Assembly: GCA_963716235.1 (NCBI GenBank)
Contig: CAVQTE010000014.1
Span: forward strand, 62,001 to 126,000
Length of the DNA: 64,000 bases
Direction of reading: 5' to 3'
Source of the DNA: Sva-07 sp963716235
Lineage (GTDB): Bacteria > Actinomycetota > Acidimicrobiia > Acidimicrobiales > Ilumatobacteraceae
The notes under the pieces were generated by a model. It was not told the DNA's origin. It saw only the letters and a list, made by a program, of their open reading frames with translations, and made no database searches. Below are positions 41,585 to 49,636 of this stretch, piece after piece. Both the position numbers and the translations under genes were made by a program. Each line of letters opens with the position of its first letter. The stretch's first letter is position 1.

Positions 41585-42361
41585 ATGAGCACTCAGGACG
41601 TCACCGCCGGGAGTCGGATCGACGTGACGCTCGTTGCGGGCGGCATGTACCACGACATCGACTTCGCACGCCTGGAGTTGTTGAAGCTCCTCGGTGAGCA
41701 CGAGGAATTCCGCGTCCGGGTCCAACCCGACTACGAAGACGCCGAAGCGATCGCTGCGGGCTCGATCCTCGTCAGCTACACGTGCAACGTGCGACCGAGC
41801 GTCGAGGCGCAGCAGAAGATCCGGCAATGGGTGGAAGGCGGTGGTCGGTGGGTGGCGCTCCACGGCACGAACTCGGCGCTCGACGTCGGCACACCGCAGG
41901 GCGTCGACTCACCGCGGGTGTTCCCTGTGTGGGCCGAGACACTCGGATCGCAGTTCGTCGCCCACCCGCCGATCGCTCCGTACCTCGTCGAACTGTCCGA
42001 TGCCGATCATTGGTTGGTGGCCGGCATCGAACCCTTCGAGACCGACGACGAGCTGTACCTGTCGGAGCACGCCGATCGTGACGCGCTGCACCCGTTGCTG
42101 CACACCGTGTGGTCGGGCGAGGCGCGGGGGTTCGTCGAGTCCGACTGGACGACCGGCCCCGATCATCACCTCGTGATGTACCTGCGCGAGCTCGGTGACG
42201 GCGCCGTGCTCTACAACACCCTCGGGCACTGCCGCGGGCACTACGACATGGTGCCGGTCGTCGACTACTACCCGAAGATCGAGCGCGGGTCGTGGGAGCA
42301 GCCGGCCTACACCGAGCTGCTGCGGCGATCTCTTCGGTGGGCTCGCGGCGCCGCCGCGTGA
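41585..42361 (+). CDS. ThuA-like domain protein
   Basis: This 258-residue protein matches the ThuA/trehalose-utilisation fold, related to class I glutamine amidotransferases: VTLVAGGMYHDIDF, ILVSYTCN, WVEGGGRWVALHG, FVAHPPIAPYLVEL and the late NTLGHCRGHYD. Family members modify or bind sugars or cofactors and their reactions are mostly unknown. The ATG follows the SDR stop by one base, giving TGAGATG, so translation is probably coupled. Confidence 0.85.
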   Translation: MSTQDVTAGSRIDVTLVAGGMYHDIDFARLELLKLLGEHEEFRVRVQPDYEDAEAIAAGSILVSYTCNVRPSVEAQQKIRQWVEGGGRWVALHGTNSALDVGTPQGVDSPRVFPVWAETLGSQFVAHPPIAPYLVELSDADHWLVAGIEPFETDDELYLSEHADRDALHPLLHTVWSGEARGFVESDWTTGPDHHLVMYLRELGDGAVLYNTLGHCRGHYDMVPVVDYYPKIERGSWEQPAYTELLRRSLRWARGAAA

Positions 42362-42942
42362 GCGAGGCAGGGATCCAACCGGGCCGTATCGGCCGGCCTC
42401 CGAAAATTGACGAGCACGGCACACCCACGCGAGAGCGACTGCTGCGAGCCGCGGTGGAGGCGTGTGTCGAATTCGGCTACGACGGCGCAACGCTGGCTGA
42501 CATCGCCAGGCGGGCCGGTGTGTCGACCCCGGCGGTGTACAGCCATTTCAGCGGCAAAGCCGCTCTCCTGGTCGAAGCCAGCAAGCACGAACTCGATGCC
42601 ATCGCCACGACACGTCTGCCCGGCGAGGCCGGGGTGCGCGAGATCGCACGCCACTGGCTGCAGCCCGACTTCGCGGCGACGCGGATCCTCGTCGCCGAGT
42701 TGCACTGCGCGGCGATCCGCCAACCCGAAGTGGCCGAGCTGCTCGGTCACTGGCAACGCGAGAACGCCGAGCGACTCGAAGAGCTCGCCGGCCTCAGCGC
42801 CGGGCAGGTCCGGATGTACTACCTGCTGCTCGTCGGCTTGTCGCACGCCGATCAGGTCGACTCGTTGGATGTCACCCGAGACGATTTCGAAGGCCAGATC
42901 GGCGCGCTGATCGACGACTGGTTCCGGCGCGACCGGGCCTGA
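42358..42942 (+). CDS. TetR-family transcriptional regulator
   Basis: This 194-residue protein has a TetR HTH (RERLLRAAVEACVEFGYDG, then the recognition helix STPAVYSHFSG) and a helical effector domain. The GTG at 42358 overlaps the ThuA stop by four bases. Two copies of a conserved site flank its operon, one upstream of the SDR and one upstream of the DUF35/Aco operon, so it is the natural candidate for the shared repressor. That assignment is inference from position. Confidence 0.9.
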   Translation: MSEAGIQPGRIGRPPKIDEHGTPTRERLLRAAVEACVEFGYDGATLADIARRAGVSTPAVYSHFSGKAALLVEASKHELDAIATTRLPGEAGVREIARHWLQPDFAATRILVAELHCAAIRQPEVAELLGHWQRENAERLEELAGLSAGQVRMYYLLLVGLSHADQVDSLDVTRDDFEGQIGALIDDWFRRDRA

Positions 42943-42984
42943 CGCCGGCGCGCTTCACTGCGGATCGGCCGGGACCCCGCTGCT

Positions 42985-43017
42985 ACTGTCGTTCCTTAAC
43001 GATCATTCAGTTAGGTC
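42985..43017. promoter_or_regulatory. Candidate TetR operator and promoter, copy 2
   Basis: ACTGTCG (42985-42991), six bases, then AACGATCATTCAGTTAGG (42998-43015), matching copy 1 at 15 of 18 positions and in spacing. The ends TAAC and GTTA are inverted. It lies about 30 bases before the DUF35 gene start. Confidence 0.55.
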
Positions 43018-43046
43018 CGCTCGTCTGGGTCGACCGAAGGAGACCA

Positions 43047-43511
43047 ATGACCACCACCGTCGCTGTCGCCGATGGCATCTTCACCATCGACAACGGCAAG
43101 CCCACGCTGCTGGGCAGCCGTTGCACGAACTGCGGGAACCACATGTTCCCCCGCCAGAGCGGATGCCCGCGCTGCATGTTCAACACCCAAGAAGACGTCG
43201 AGCTCGCCACGCGAGGCACGCTGTGGACCTGGACGGTGCAGGCATTCCCACCGAAGTCGCCGCCGTACCTCGGCCCGAGCGGCGATGACTTCGTGCCCTA
43301 CGGCGTCGGGTACGTCGAACTCGACGGCCAGCTCCGCGTCGAGGCTCGCCTGACCGAGTCCGACCCGGACAAGCTGATCATCGGCATGGAGATGGAGTTG
43401 GTGCTCGATCCGCTGTGCATCGACGACGACGGCAACCAGGTCGTCACCTACGCATTCGCCCCCGTGTCCTCCCCGGCCCCCGAGGCCACTTCTGAAGGAG
43501 ATCCCTCATGA
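43047..43511 (+). CDS. DUF35/OB-fold zinc-ribbon acyl-CoA-binding protein
   Basis: This 154-residue protein has a zinc ribbon with Cys26, Cys29, Cys40 and Cys43, then an OB-fold (DFVPYGVGYVELDGQLRVEARL). DUF35 proteins pair with thiolase-like proteins, and in steroid side-chain degradation such a pair (ChsH2 and Ltp2) forms a retro-aldolase. The gene overlaps the thiolase-like gene by four bases (ATGA), as in those systems. GAAGGAGA precedes the ATG. It is the first gene of the Aco-type operon. Confidence 0.92.
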   Translation: MTTTVAVADGIFTIDNGKPTLLGSRCTNCGNHMFPRQSGCPRCMFNTQEDVELATRGTLWTWTVQAFPPKSPPYLGPSGDDFVPYGVGYVELDGQLRVEARLTESDPDKLIIGMEMELVLDPLCIDDDGNQVVTYAFAPVSSPAPEATSEGDPS

Positions 43512-44647
43512 GCAACGTCGCGATCGTCGGCATCGGCATGCACGAGTTCGGCCGGACCGACGGCGTCTCGGGCATGGACCAGGGCGTGGTGGCCGTTCGG
43601 CGCGCCCTGGCCGACTGCGGTCAGCAGTGGTCCGACATGCAGTTCGCCGTCGGTGGATCGATGGACGGTGGCGCCGCCGACACCATGGTCAGCCGAGTCG
43701 GGCTGACCGGCCTGCCGTTCACCAACGTCGTGAACGGTTGCGCGACCGGCGGTACCGCCCTCGCCCAGGCAGTGAACACCATCGAGTCCGGCGCGGCCGA
43801 CATCGGCATGGCAATCGGGTTCGACAAGCACGAGCCCGGTGCGTTCCGCATCAAGGGCCCGCGCGGCAAGGACTGGTACGGCGGCTCCGGGCTTGCACTC
43901 ACGACCCAGTTCTTCGGGATGAAGATCACGCGGTACATGCACGAGTACGGCATCACGCAAGCCTCGCTCGCCAAGGTCGCTTCCAAGGCGTTCCGCAACG
44001 GCTCGTTGAACCCGATGGCCTGGCGCCGCAAGCCGCTGAGCGAGCAAGAGGTCCTCGATTCGTTGATGCTCTCCTACCCGCTCACCCAGTACATGTTCTG
44101 CTCACCCGGCGAAGGCGGGGTCGCCATGATCCTGTGCCGTGCCGACAAGGCCAAGCAGTACACCGACCGCCCGATCTACCTCCAGGCGGCTGCAGTGCGC
44201 ACCCGCAAGTTCGGTTCGTTCGAAGTGCTCGCGCCGTCGATTGCGCTCGAGCACGACCCGGGCCCGACATCGGCGGCATCCAAGGCGGCCTTCGAGATGG
44301 CCGGCATCGGACCGCAGGACATCGACGTCGCCCAACTCCAGGACACCGAGGCCGGCGCCGAGATCATGCACATGGCCGAGAACGGCTTCTGCGAGCACGG
44401 CGAGCAGGAGCACATGCTGGCCAATGGTGAGACCGAGATCAACGGTCGCCTACCGGTCAACACCGACGGCGGCTGCCTTGCCAACGGCGAACCGATCGGT
44501 GCGTCAGGCTTGCGCCAGGTGTACGAGAACGTACTGCAGCTGCGCGGCGATGCGGGCGAACGACAGGTACCGAACGATCCCAAGGTTGCCTACACCCACG
44601 TGTACGGTGCGCCGGGAATCAGCGGCGTCACGATCCTGAGCCGCTGA
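43508..44647 (+). CDS. Thiolase-like protein (SCP-x/Ltp type)
   Basis: This 379-residue thiolase-fold protein has the nucleophile region NVVNGCATGGTAL with Cys78, and the C-terminal NTDGGCLANGEPIGASGLRQVYE and YTHVYGAPGISGVTIL. SCP-x-type thiolase-like proteins cleave beta-ketoacyl-CoA, or act as aldolases with a DUF35 partner. With the DUF35 protein encoded in front, a retro-aldol or thiolytic cleavage of a CoA thioester is the likely role. Confidence 0.92.
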   Translation: MSNVAIVGIGMHEFGRTDGVSGMDQGVVAVRRALADCGQQWSDMQFAVGGSMDGGAADTMVSRVGLTGLPFTNVVNGCATGGTALAQAVNTIESGAADIGMAIGFDKHEPGAFRIKGPRGKDWYGGSGLALTTQFFGMKITRYMHEYGITQASLAKVASKAFRNGSLNPMAWRRKPLSEQEVLDSLMLSYPLTQYMFCSPGEGGVAMILCRADKAKQYTDRPIYLQAAAVRTRKFGSFEVLAPSIALEHDPGPTSAASKAAFEMAGIGPQDIDVAQLQDTEAGAEIMHMAENGFCEHGEQEHMLANGETEINGRLPVNTDGGCLANGEPIGASGLRQVYENVLQLRGDAGERQVPNDPKVAYTHVYGAPGISGVTILSR

Positions 44648-44703
44648 CCGTCTCGCCGAACACCGCCGCTGACCACATTCGTCCGACCAGACAGGACCAC
44701 CAC

Positions 44704-45708
44704 ATGGAACTCTCCACCGAGCTGCAGATGGACATGCACCGCCGCATGGTGCGCATCCGACTGTTCGAAGAAGCTGCCGGGAAGCTCGCCGAGGCGGCGA
44801 AGCTCCCGGGCTTCCTCCACCTCTACGTCGGCCAGGAGGCAGTCGCCGCCGGCGTGTGCGCCGCGCTGACCGACGACGACCAGATCACCTCGACGCACCG
44901 TGGCCACGGCCATCTCGTCGCGAAGGGCGGCCAGTTCAACGAGATGATGGCCGAGCTCATGGGCAAGGCAACCGGATACTGCAAGGGCAAGGGTGGTTCG
45001 ATGCACATCTCGAACCTCGATGTCGGCATGCTCGGCGCGAACGGCATCGTCGGAGCCGGCGCACCGATCGCCGTCGGCGCCGGCTTCGCCAACAAGTACA
45101 AGGGCAATGGCAACGTGGCCGTCCCGTTCTTCGGCGACGGCTCCACCAACATCGGCGCCTTCCACGAAGCCGCCAACATGGCGTGCGCGCTCAAGCTGCC
45201 GGTGGTGTTCGTCTGCGAGAACAACGAGTACGGCGAGTTCACCGCCCGCGAGAAGACGATGGCGATCACCGACATCGTCGACCGTGCCGCCGGCTACGGC
45301 ATGCCCGGCGTGATCGTCGACGGCATGGATGTCGTGGCCATTCACGAAGCAGCCACCGAGGCCGTCAACCGGGCGCGGCGTGGCGATGGTCCGTCGCTGA
45401 TCGAAGCGAAGACGTACCGCTACTACAACCACCACGGGATCCAGAACCTCGGGCTCAAGTACCGCACCGACGACGAGGTGGCCAAGTGGCGCGAGCGGGA
45501 TCCGATCTTCACGTTCGAGGAACGACTCATCGAGATGGGCACCGCAACACGCGACGACATCGACGGCGTCTGGGCCGAACTGCGAGCCGACATCGACACG
45601 GCGATCGAGTTCGCCGAGAACAGCCCGGTGCCGACACCGGACCAGTTGCTCGTCGACGTGTACACCCTCCAAGCGACGCCCCTTCAAGCAGTGACGGTGC
45701 CGGCATGA
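44704..45708 (+). CDS. acoA: TPP-dependent acetoin-dehydrogenase-type E1 alpha subunit
   Basis: This 334-residue protein has the E1 alpha hallmarks: HLYVGQEAVAAG, THRGHGH, KGKGGSMH, and the TPP motif FFGDGSTNIGAFHEAANMACALKLPVVFVCENNEYG in key residues GDGS and NN. E1 decarboxylates or cleaves a 2-oxo or acetoin-type substrate and transfers the acyl group to lipoyl-E2. The following gene overlaps it by four bases. The aco-type assignment rests on the AcoX gene in the operon; pyruvate or branched-chain oxoacid E1 cannot be excluded. Confidence 0.88.
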   Translation: MELSTELQMDMHRRMVRIRLFEEAAGKLAEAAKLPGFLHLYVGQEAVAAGVCAALTDDDQITSTHRGHGHLVAKGGQFNEMMAELMGKATGYCKGKGGSMHISNLDVGMLGANGIVGAGAPIAVGAGFANKYKGNGNVAVPFFGDGSTNIGAFHEAANMACALKLPVVFVCENNEYGEFTAREKTMAITDIVDRAAGYGMPGVIVDGMDVVAIHEAATEAVNRARRGDGPSLIEAKTYRYYNHHGIQNLGLKYRTDDEVAKWRERDPIFTFEERLIEMGTATRDDIDGVWAELRADIDTAIEFAENSPVPTPDQLLVDVYTLQATPLQAVTVPA

Positions 45709-46694
45709 CCCGCAAGCTGACCTACGGCCAAGCCTTCAACGAGGCGGTCCGCCAGGAGATGGCGGCCAGCGACGACGTCTTCTGCGCCGGTGAGGACATC
45801 GGCGCCTTCGGTGGTGTGTTCCAGACCTACGCAGGACTCCAAGCCGAGTTCGGCGAACGGCGGGTCGTCGACACCCCGATCAGCGAGCAGGCCATCATCG
45901 GCCTCGGCGTCGGCGCTGCAGTCACGGGGCTGCGGCCGATCGTCGACATCATGTTCATGGACTTCCTGTGCGTGGCCTTCGACCAGATCGTCAACCAGGC
46001 GGCCAAGCTGAAGTACATGTTCGGTGGGGCGGCCACGATCCCCCTCACGATCACCACCGGTGGCGGCGCCGGACTCTCGGCGGCGGCGCAGCACAGCCAG
46101 TCACTCGAAGCACTCTTCTGCCACATCCCCGGGCTCAAGGTCGTGCATCCGTCGAACCCGTACGACATGAAGGGGTTGATGACCGCCTGCATCCGCGAGA
46201 ACAACCCGACGCTCATGATCAAGCACAAGCGGCTGCTCGGCATGTCGGCCGAGGTGCCCGAGGAGGCGTACGCGATTCCGCTCGGCCAGGCCAACGTCGC
46301 CCGCGCGGGCAGTGACGTCACCGTGGTGGCGTGGGGGCGCATGGCGAACGAGACGCTCGACGCGGCGGAGAGGGTCGCCGCCGACGGCATCGACGTCGAG
46401 GTGATCGACCCCCGCACGTTGCAGCCGCTCGACACGGCGACGATCGTCGAGTCGGTCCGCAAGACGAACCGGGTGATCGTGGTCCACGAGGCGGTTCGCT
46501 TCGGTGGCCTCGGCGCGGAGGTGGCTGCCCAGATCCAGGAAGAGGCGTTCGACTACCTCGACGCGCCGGTCGCCCGCATCGCCGCACCCTTCTCACCCGT
46601 GCCCTTCACGCCCACCCTCGAGTCGATCTACCTGCCGTCGACGAACGACATCGAAGCGGGGATCCGCGCCATCGTTGCCCGACCCGGAGCCTGA
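45705..46694 (+). CDS. acoB: TPP-dependent acetoin-dehydrogenase-type E1 beta subunit
   Basis: This 329-residue protein carries LTYGQAFNEAVRQEM, GEDIGAFGGVFQ, DTPISEQAIIGLGVGAA, HSQSLEALFCHIPGLKVV and the C-terminal transketolase domain RTLQPLDTATIVESV. It completes the heterotetrameric E1. It starts four bases inside the acoA-type gene and is followed four bases later by the AcoX-like gene. Confidence 0.9.
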   Translation: MTRKLTYGQAFNEAVRQEMAASDDVFCAGEDIGAFGGVFQTYAGLQAEFGERRVVDTPISEQAIIGLGVGAAVTGLRPIVDIMFMDFLCVAFDQIVNQAAKLKYMFGGAATIPLTITTGGGAGLSAAAQHSQSLEALFCHIPGLKVVHPSNPYDMKGLMTACIRENNPTLMIKHKRLLGMSAEVPEEAYAIPLGQANVARAGSDVTVVAWGRMANETLDAAERVAADGIDVEVIDPRTLQPLDTATIVESVRKTNRVIVVHEAVRFGGLGAEVAAQIQEEAFDYLDAPVARIAAPFSPVPFTPTLESIYLPSTNDIEAGIRAIVARPGA

Positions 46695-46698
46695 CCAC

Positions 46699-47748
46699 GT
46701 GTCGTCCTCGGCCGCGCTGTCGTCCGTCGGCGTCATCGTCAACCCGAACGCGGGCAAGGACATCCGTCGGCTGACCTCGGCGTCCGGGCAGACCTCCGAT
46801 GCGGTGAAGATCGGGATCATGCGACGAGCGGCGGTGGGCGCGCTCGAGATGGGCGTGGAACGGATCCTGTTCAGCAGTGACACGCATCACCTGGCCGAGC
46901 GGGCGGTCGAGGGACTCGACGGTGTGATCGAGTTCCTGGACACGACGCTCACCGGCTCCCACCTCGACTCCGTGGCGGCGGCGCGCACGATGTGGAAGGA
47001 ACAGGTCGGCGCGGTCATCGCGCTCGGTGGTGACGGCACCTGTCGCGACGTCGCCACCGGTTGGCCCGACGTTCCGCTCATTGCGATCTCGACCGGGACG
47101 AACAACGTGTTCCCGTCAGCGGTCGACGGGACGACCGCCGGCGTCGCCGCCGCCCTCGTCGCGACGGGAGCCGTGGACGTCGGAACGGTCAGCCGCCGGG
47201 CGAAGCGTGTCGCGCTCCGTATCGAGAGCCCGAACTCGGTGGTGCACGAGCATGCACTGGTCGAGGCCGCCCTGATCGACACTGCCTTCGTGGGTGCACG
47301 AGCGGTCAACGACCCGACATCGATTCGATGGGTCGTCGCGTGCATCGCCAATCCGGCGAGCACCGGCCTGGCCAGCATCGCCGGACGCGTGCACCCCGTC
47401 GATCGCAACGAGCCCGGCGGGGTGCTCATCCGGCTCGGCGCCGGCGGACGTCATGTGCGAGTCCCTCTGGCGCCCGGCACGTTCACCACCCTCGACGTCG
47501 CCGGCGTCGAGCCACTCGACCCGTCGATGGTCGTCGGTCTGCCCGGCGGCGGCATCCTCGCCTTCGACGGCGAACGGACAACCCCGGTGTCGGCCGATTC
47601 CACGATCACCGTCTCGATCGAGACGTCAGGACCTCGACTCCTCGACGTCGACACCACCCTCGCGATGGCCGCCGGCGATCGACGCTTCGACGTCGCCGAC
47701 CTCCTCGAACATCGCACTCCACGACGAAAGGACATCCATGGCGACTGA
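46699..47748 (+). CDS. acoX: AcoX-like protein, ATP-NAD-kinase fold
   Basis: This 349-residue protein has VGVIVNPNAGKDIRRL at the N-terminus and the kinase motif ALGGDGTCRDVATGW, then STGTNNVFPS. AcoX is encoded in acetoin-catabolism operons with AcoA, AcoB and AcoC, and its precise role is not settled. I choose the GTG at 46699, four bases after the acoB-type stop, because the family N-terminus begins nearby. It overlaps the E2 gene by 11 bases. Confidence 0.85.
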   Translation: MSSSAALSSVGVIVNPNAGKDIRRLTSASGQTSDAVKIGIMRRAAVGALEMGVERILFSSDTHHLAERAVEGLDGVIEFLDTTLTGSHLDSVAAARTMWKEQVGAVIALGGDGTCRDVATGWPDVPLIAISTGTNNVFPSAVDGTTAGVAAALVATGAVDVGTVSRRAKRVALRIESPNSVVHEHALVEAALIDTAFVGARAVNDPTSIRWVVACIANPASTGLASIAGRVHPVDRNEPGGVLIRLGAGGRHVRVPLAPGTFTTLDVAGVEPLDPSMVVGLPGGGILAFDGERTTPVSADSTITVSIETSGPRLLDVDTTLAMAAGDRRFDVADLLEHRTPRRKDIHGD

Positions 47749-49150
47749 GTTCATCATGCCCAAGCTCGGGCTCACGATGGAGGAGGGGACCATCACCGAA
47801 TGGTTCGCCGACGACGGCGACACGGTGACGGCCGGCGCGGCGCTGCTGCGCATCGAGACCGACAAGACCGAGACCGACGTCGAAGCAGCGGCGTCGGGCC
47901 GGCTGCACCGGGTCGGCCAGGTCGGCGACACGTTCGCCTGTGGCGAGCTGATCGGCTGGTTCCTCGCCGATGGTGAGCAGGCACCCGCTTCCGGTCCGGC
48001 CACCGGTTCGGCCACACCGGTCGCCGCTGCGGTTGCGTCGACGGTCACGGCAACGCCGACCCCGGCGGCCGCAGCACCCACGACGGGGCGGATCGTCGCC
48101 TCGCCGATGGCAAAGCGGCTCGCCGCCGAACGCAACCTCGACCTGCGATTGATTCGCGGCACCGGCCCGGGTGGCCGCATCGTGGCGGCGGACCTCGACG
48201 GCGTCACCGCCACGGCATCTGCACCTGCGGCGATCGTGACGCGCTCGGTCCCGCTCCTCGCAGCCGGGATCGGTGTTCCGGCCACTGCGGCCGCACGACA
48301 GTTGGCCGACCTGTTGGGCATCGATCTCGCCCAGGTCGCACCGGACCAGTTCGAGCAGCGCGTGACCAGGGACTCGGTGGCGCTCCACGTACGCGGTCTC
48401 CTCACCCAACCGATCGAGCCGACACCCGCAGCGCCTGCCGCGATCACCACGCTGCTCCCGGCGATGCAGGAGCCCACATCCGTGGTCCGGATGACCGGCG
48501 TCCGCGGCACCATCGCCCGTCGCATGCACGACTCACTCGCCCAGATGGCGCAGCTGACGCTGTTCATGGACGCCGACCTCGACGCCGTGGTCGCTGACCG
48601 CGAGCGCCGCAAGGCAGGTGGTGCTGCTCCGAGCTTCACCGACTACATCATCGCTGCGACCGCCCGTGCACTGCGTGAACACCCCGTCGTCAACAGCCAG
48701 ATCATCGACGACGGACTTGCGCTCCTCCCGCACGTCCACGTCGGCATGGCCGTTGCGGTCGACAACGGCCTGATCGTCCCGGTCATCCGCGACACCGCCA
48801 CGCTCGACCTGGCGACACTCAGCGTCGAGTCGTCCCGTCTCGCCGAGGCCGCTCGCGCTGGTTCGCTGGCCTTGACCGACCTCGAAGGCGGCACGTTCTC
48901 CGTGAGCACTCTGGGAATGTTCGGCGTCGACGGGTTCACGCCCGTCATCAACCCGCCGAACACGGCGATTCTGGGTGTCGGCCGACTCCGCGACGACGTG
49001 GTGCTCGACGCCGACGGTCGGCCCGGGGTGACCAAGCGACTGACACTGAGCCTCACCTGGGACCACCGGGCGTTCGACGGTGCTCCGGCGGCCGGATTCT
49101 GTCGCTCGATCGTCGACCTCCTCGGCCGACCGGATTCCCTCGATGCATAA
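47738..49150 (+). CDS. acoC: Dihydrolipoyl acyltransferase E2 (acetoin-dehydrogenase type)
   Basis: This 470-residue E2 has a lipoyl domain with Lys43 in ETDKTE, an Ala/Pro/Thr-rich linker, an E3-binding domain (ASPMAKRLAAERNLDL, GTGPGGRI), a second weaker E3-binding-like segment around residues 175-215, and a catalytic CoA-acyltransferase domain ending with WDHRAFDG (His443, Asp447). It accepts the acyl group from E1 and gives acyl-CoA. AAAGGA precedes the ATG. No E3 gene is in the window, so E3 is probably shared with other complexes. Confidence 0.92.
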   Translation: MATEFIMPKLGLTMEEGTITEWFADDGDTVTAGAALLRIETDKTETDVEAAASGRLHRVGQVGDTFACGELIGWFLADGEQAPASGPATGSATPVAAAVASTVTATPTPAAAAPTTGRIVASPMAKRLAAERNLDLRLIRGTGPGGRIVAADLDGVTATASAPAAIVTRSVPLLAAGIGVPATAAARQLADLLGIDLAQVAPDQFEQRVTRDSVALHVRGLLTQPIEPTPAAPAAITTLLPAMQEPTSVVRMTGVRGTIARRMHDSLAQMAQLTLFMDADLDAVVADRERRKAGGAAPSFTDYIIAATARALREHPVVNSQIIDDGLALLPHVHVGMAVAVDNGLIVPVIRDTATLDLATLSVESSRLAEAARAGSLALTDLEGGTFSVSTLGMFGVDGFTPVINPPNTAILGVGRLRDDVVLDADGRPGVTKRLTLSLTWDHRAFDGAPAAGFCRSIVDLLGRPDSLDA

Positions 49151-49162
49151 GGAGCACCAACG

Positions 49163-49636
49163 ATGATCGACTATCAGGACGTCTTCCACGTCGGGGTCCG
49201 GGTCCCCGACCTCGAACGCGCCATGGACGAACTCGGCGCCAGCCTCGGTGTCACCTGGTCCGAGACACGCGAGAACCCGGCCCAGACGCTGTGGACCCCG
49301 ACCGACGGCCTGCAGGAGATCCACCTGCGGTACACGTACTCCGCCGAGGGGCCCCAGCACATCGAGCTGCTCCAGGGAACGGCCGGTTCATTCTGGGACG
49401 GCAACGACCACGCCGGCGCGCATCACATGGGCGTCTGGGTCGACGACGTCGACGGCGAGACCGACACGCTCATCACCGCGGGTTGGACCCTCGTCGGTGC
49501 CCAGAACGACCCCGGCGCGGACGCCGGGTACGGCATGTTCACCTACTTGCAGCCGCCGAGCGGATTGATCGTGGAGTTGGTCAACCGCGCCGCGCTGTCG
49601 TTCTTCGAGCAGTGGTGGGGCGCCGCCCTCAGCTGA
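49163..49636 (+). CDS. VOC-superfamily (glyoxalase-fold) protein
   Basis: This 157-residue protein has two beta-alpha-beta-beta-beta modules: FHVGVRVPDLERAMDEL with His9, HIELLQGT with Glu in the first, and HHMGVWVDDVDGETD and LIVELVNR in the second. His and Glu residues at these positions are metal ligands in methylmalonyl-CoA epimerase and dioxygenases. AAGGAG precedes the ATG, 12 bases after the E2 stop, so it belongs to the same operon. The reaction is unknown; an epimerase or isomerase is possible. Confidence 0.88.
   Translation: MIDYQDVFHVGVRVPDLERAMDELGASLGVTWSETRENPAQTLWTPTDGLQEIHLRYTYSAEGPQHIELLQGTAGSFWDGNDHAGAHHMGVWVDDVDGETDTLITAGWTLVGAQNDPGADAGYGMFTYLQPPSGLIVELVNRAALSFFEQWWGAALS

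Noticed and set aside
46675..46699. TTG start for the AcoX-like gene at 46675
   Set aside because: It lies within the E1 beta gene and would add residues unlike the family N-terminus; GTG 46699 fits better.
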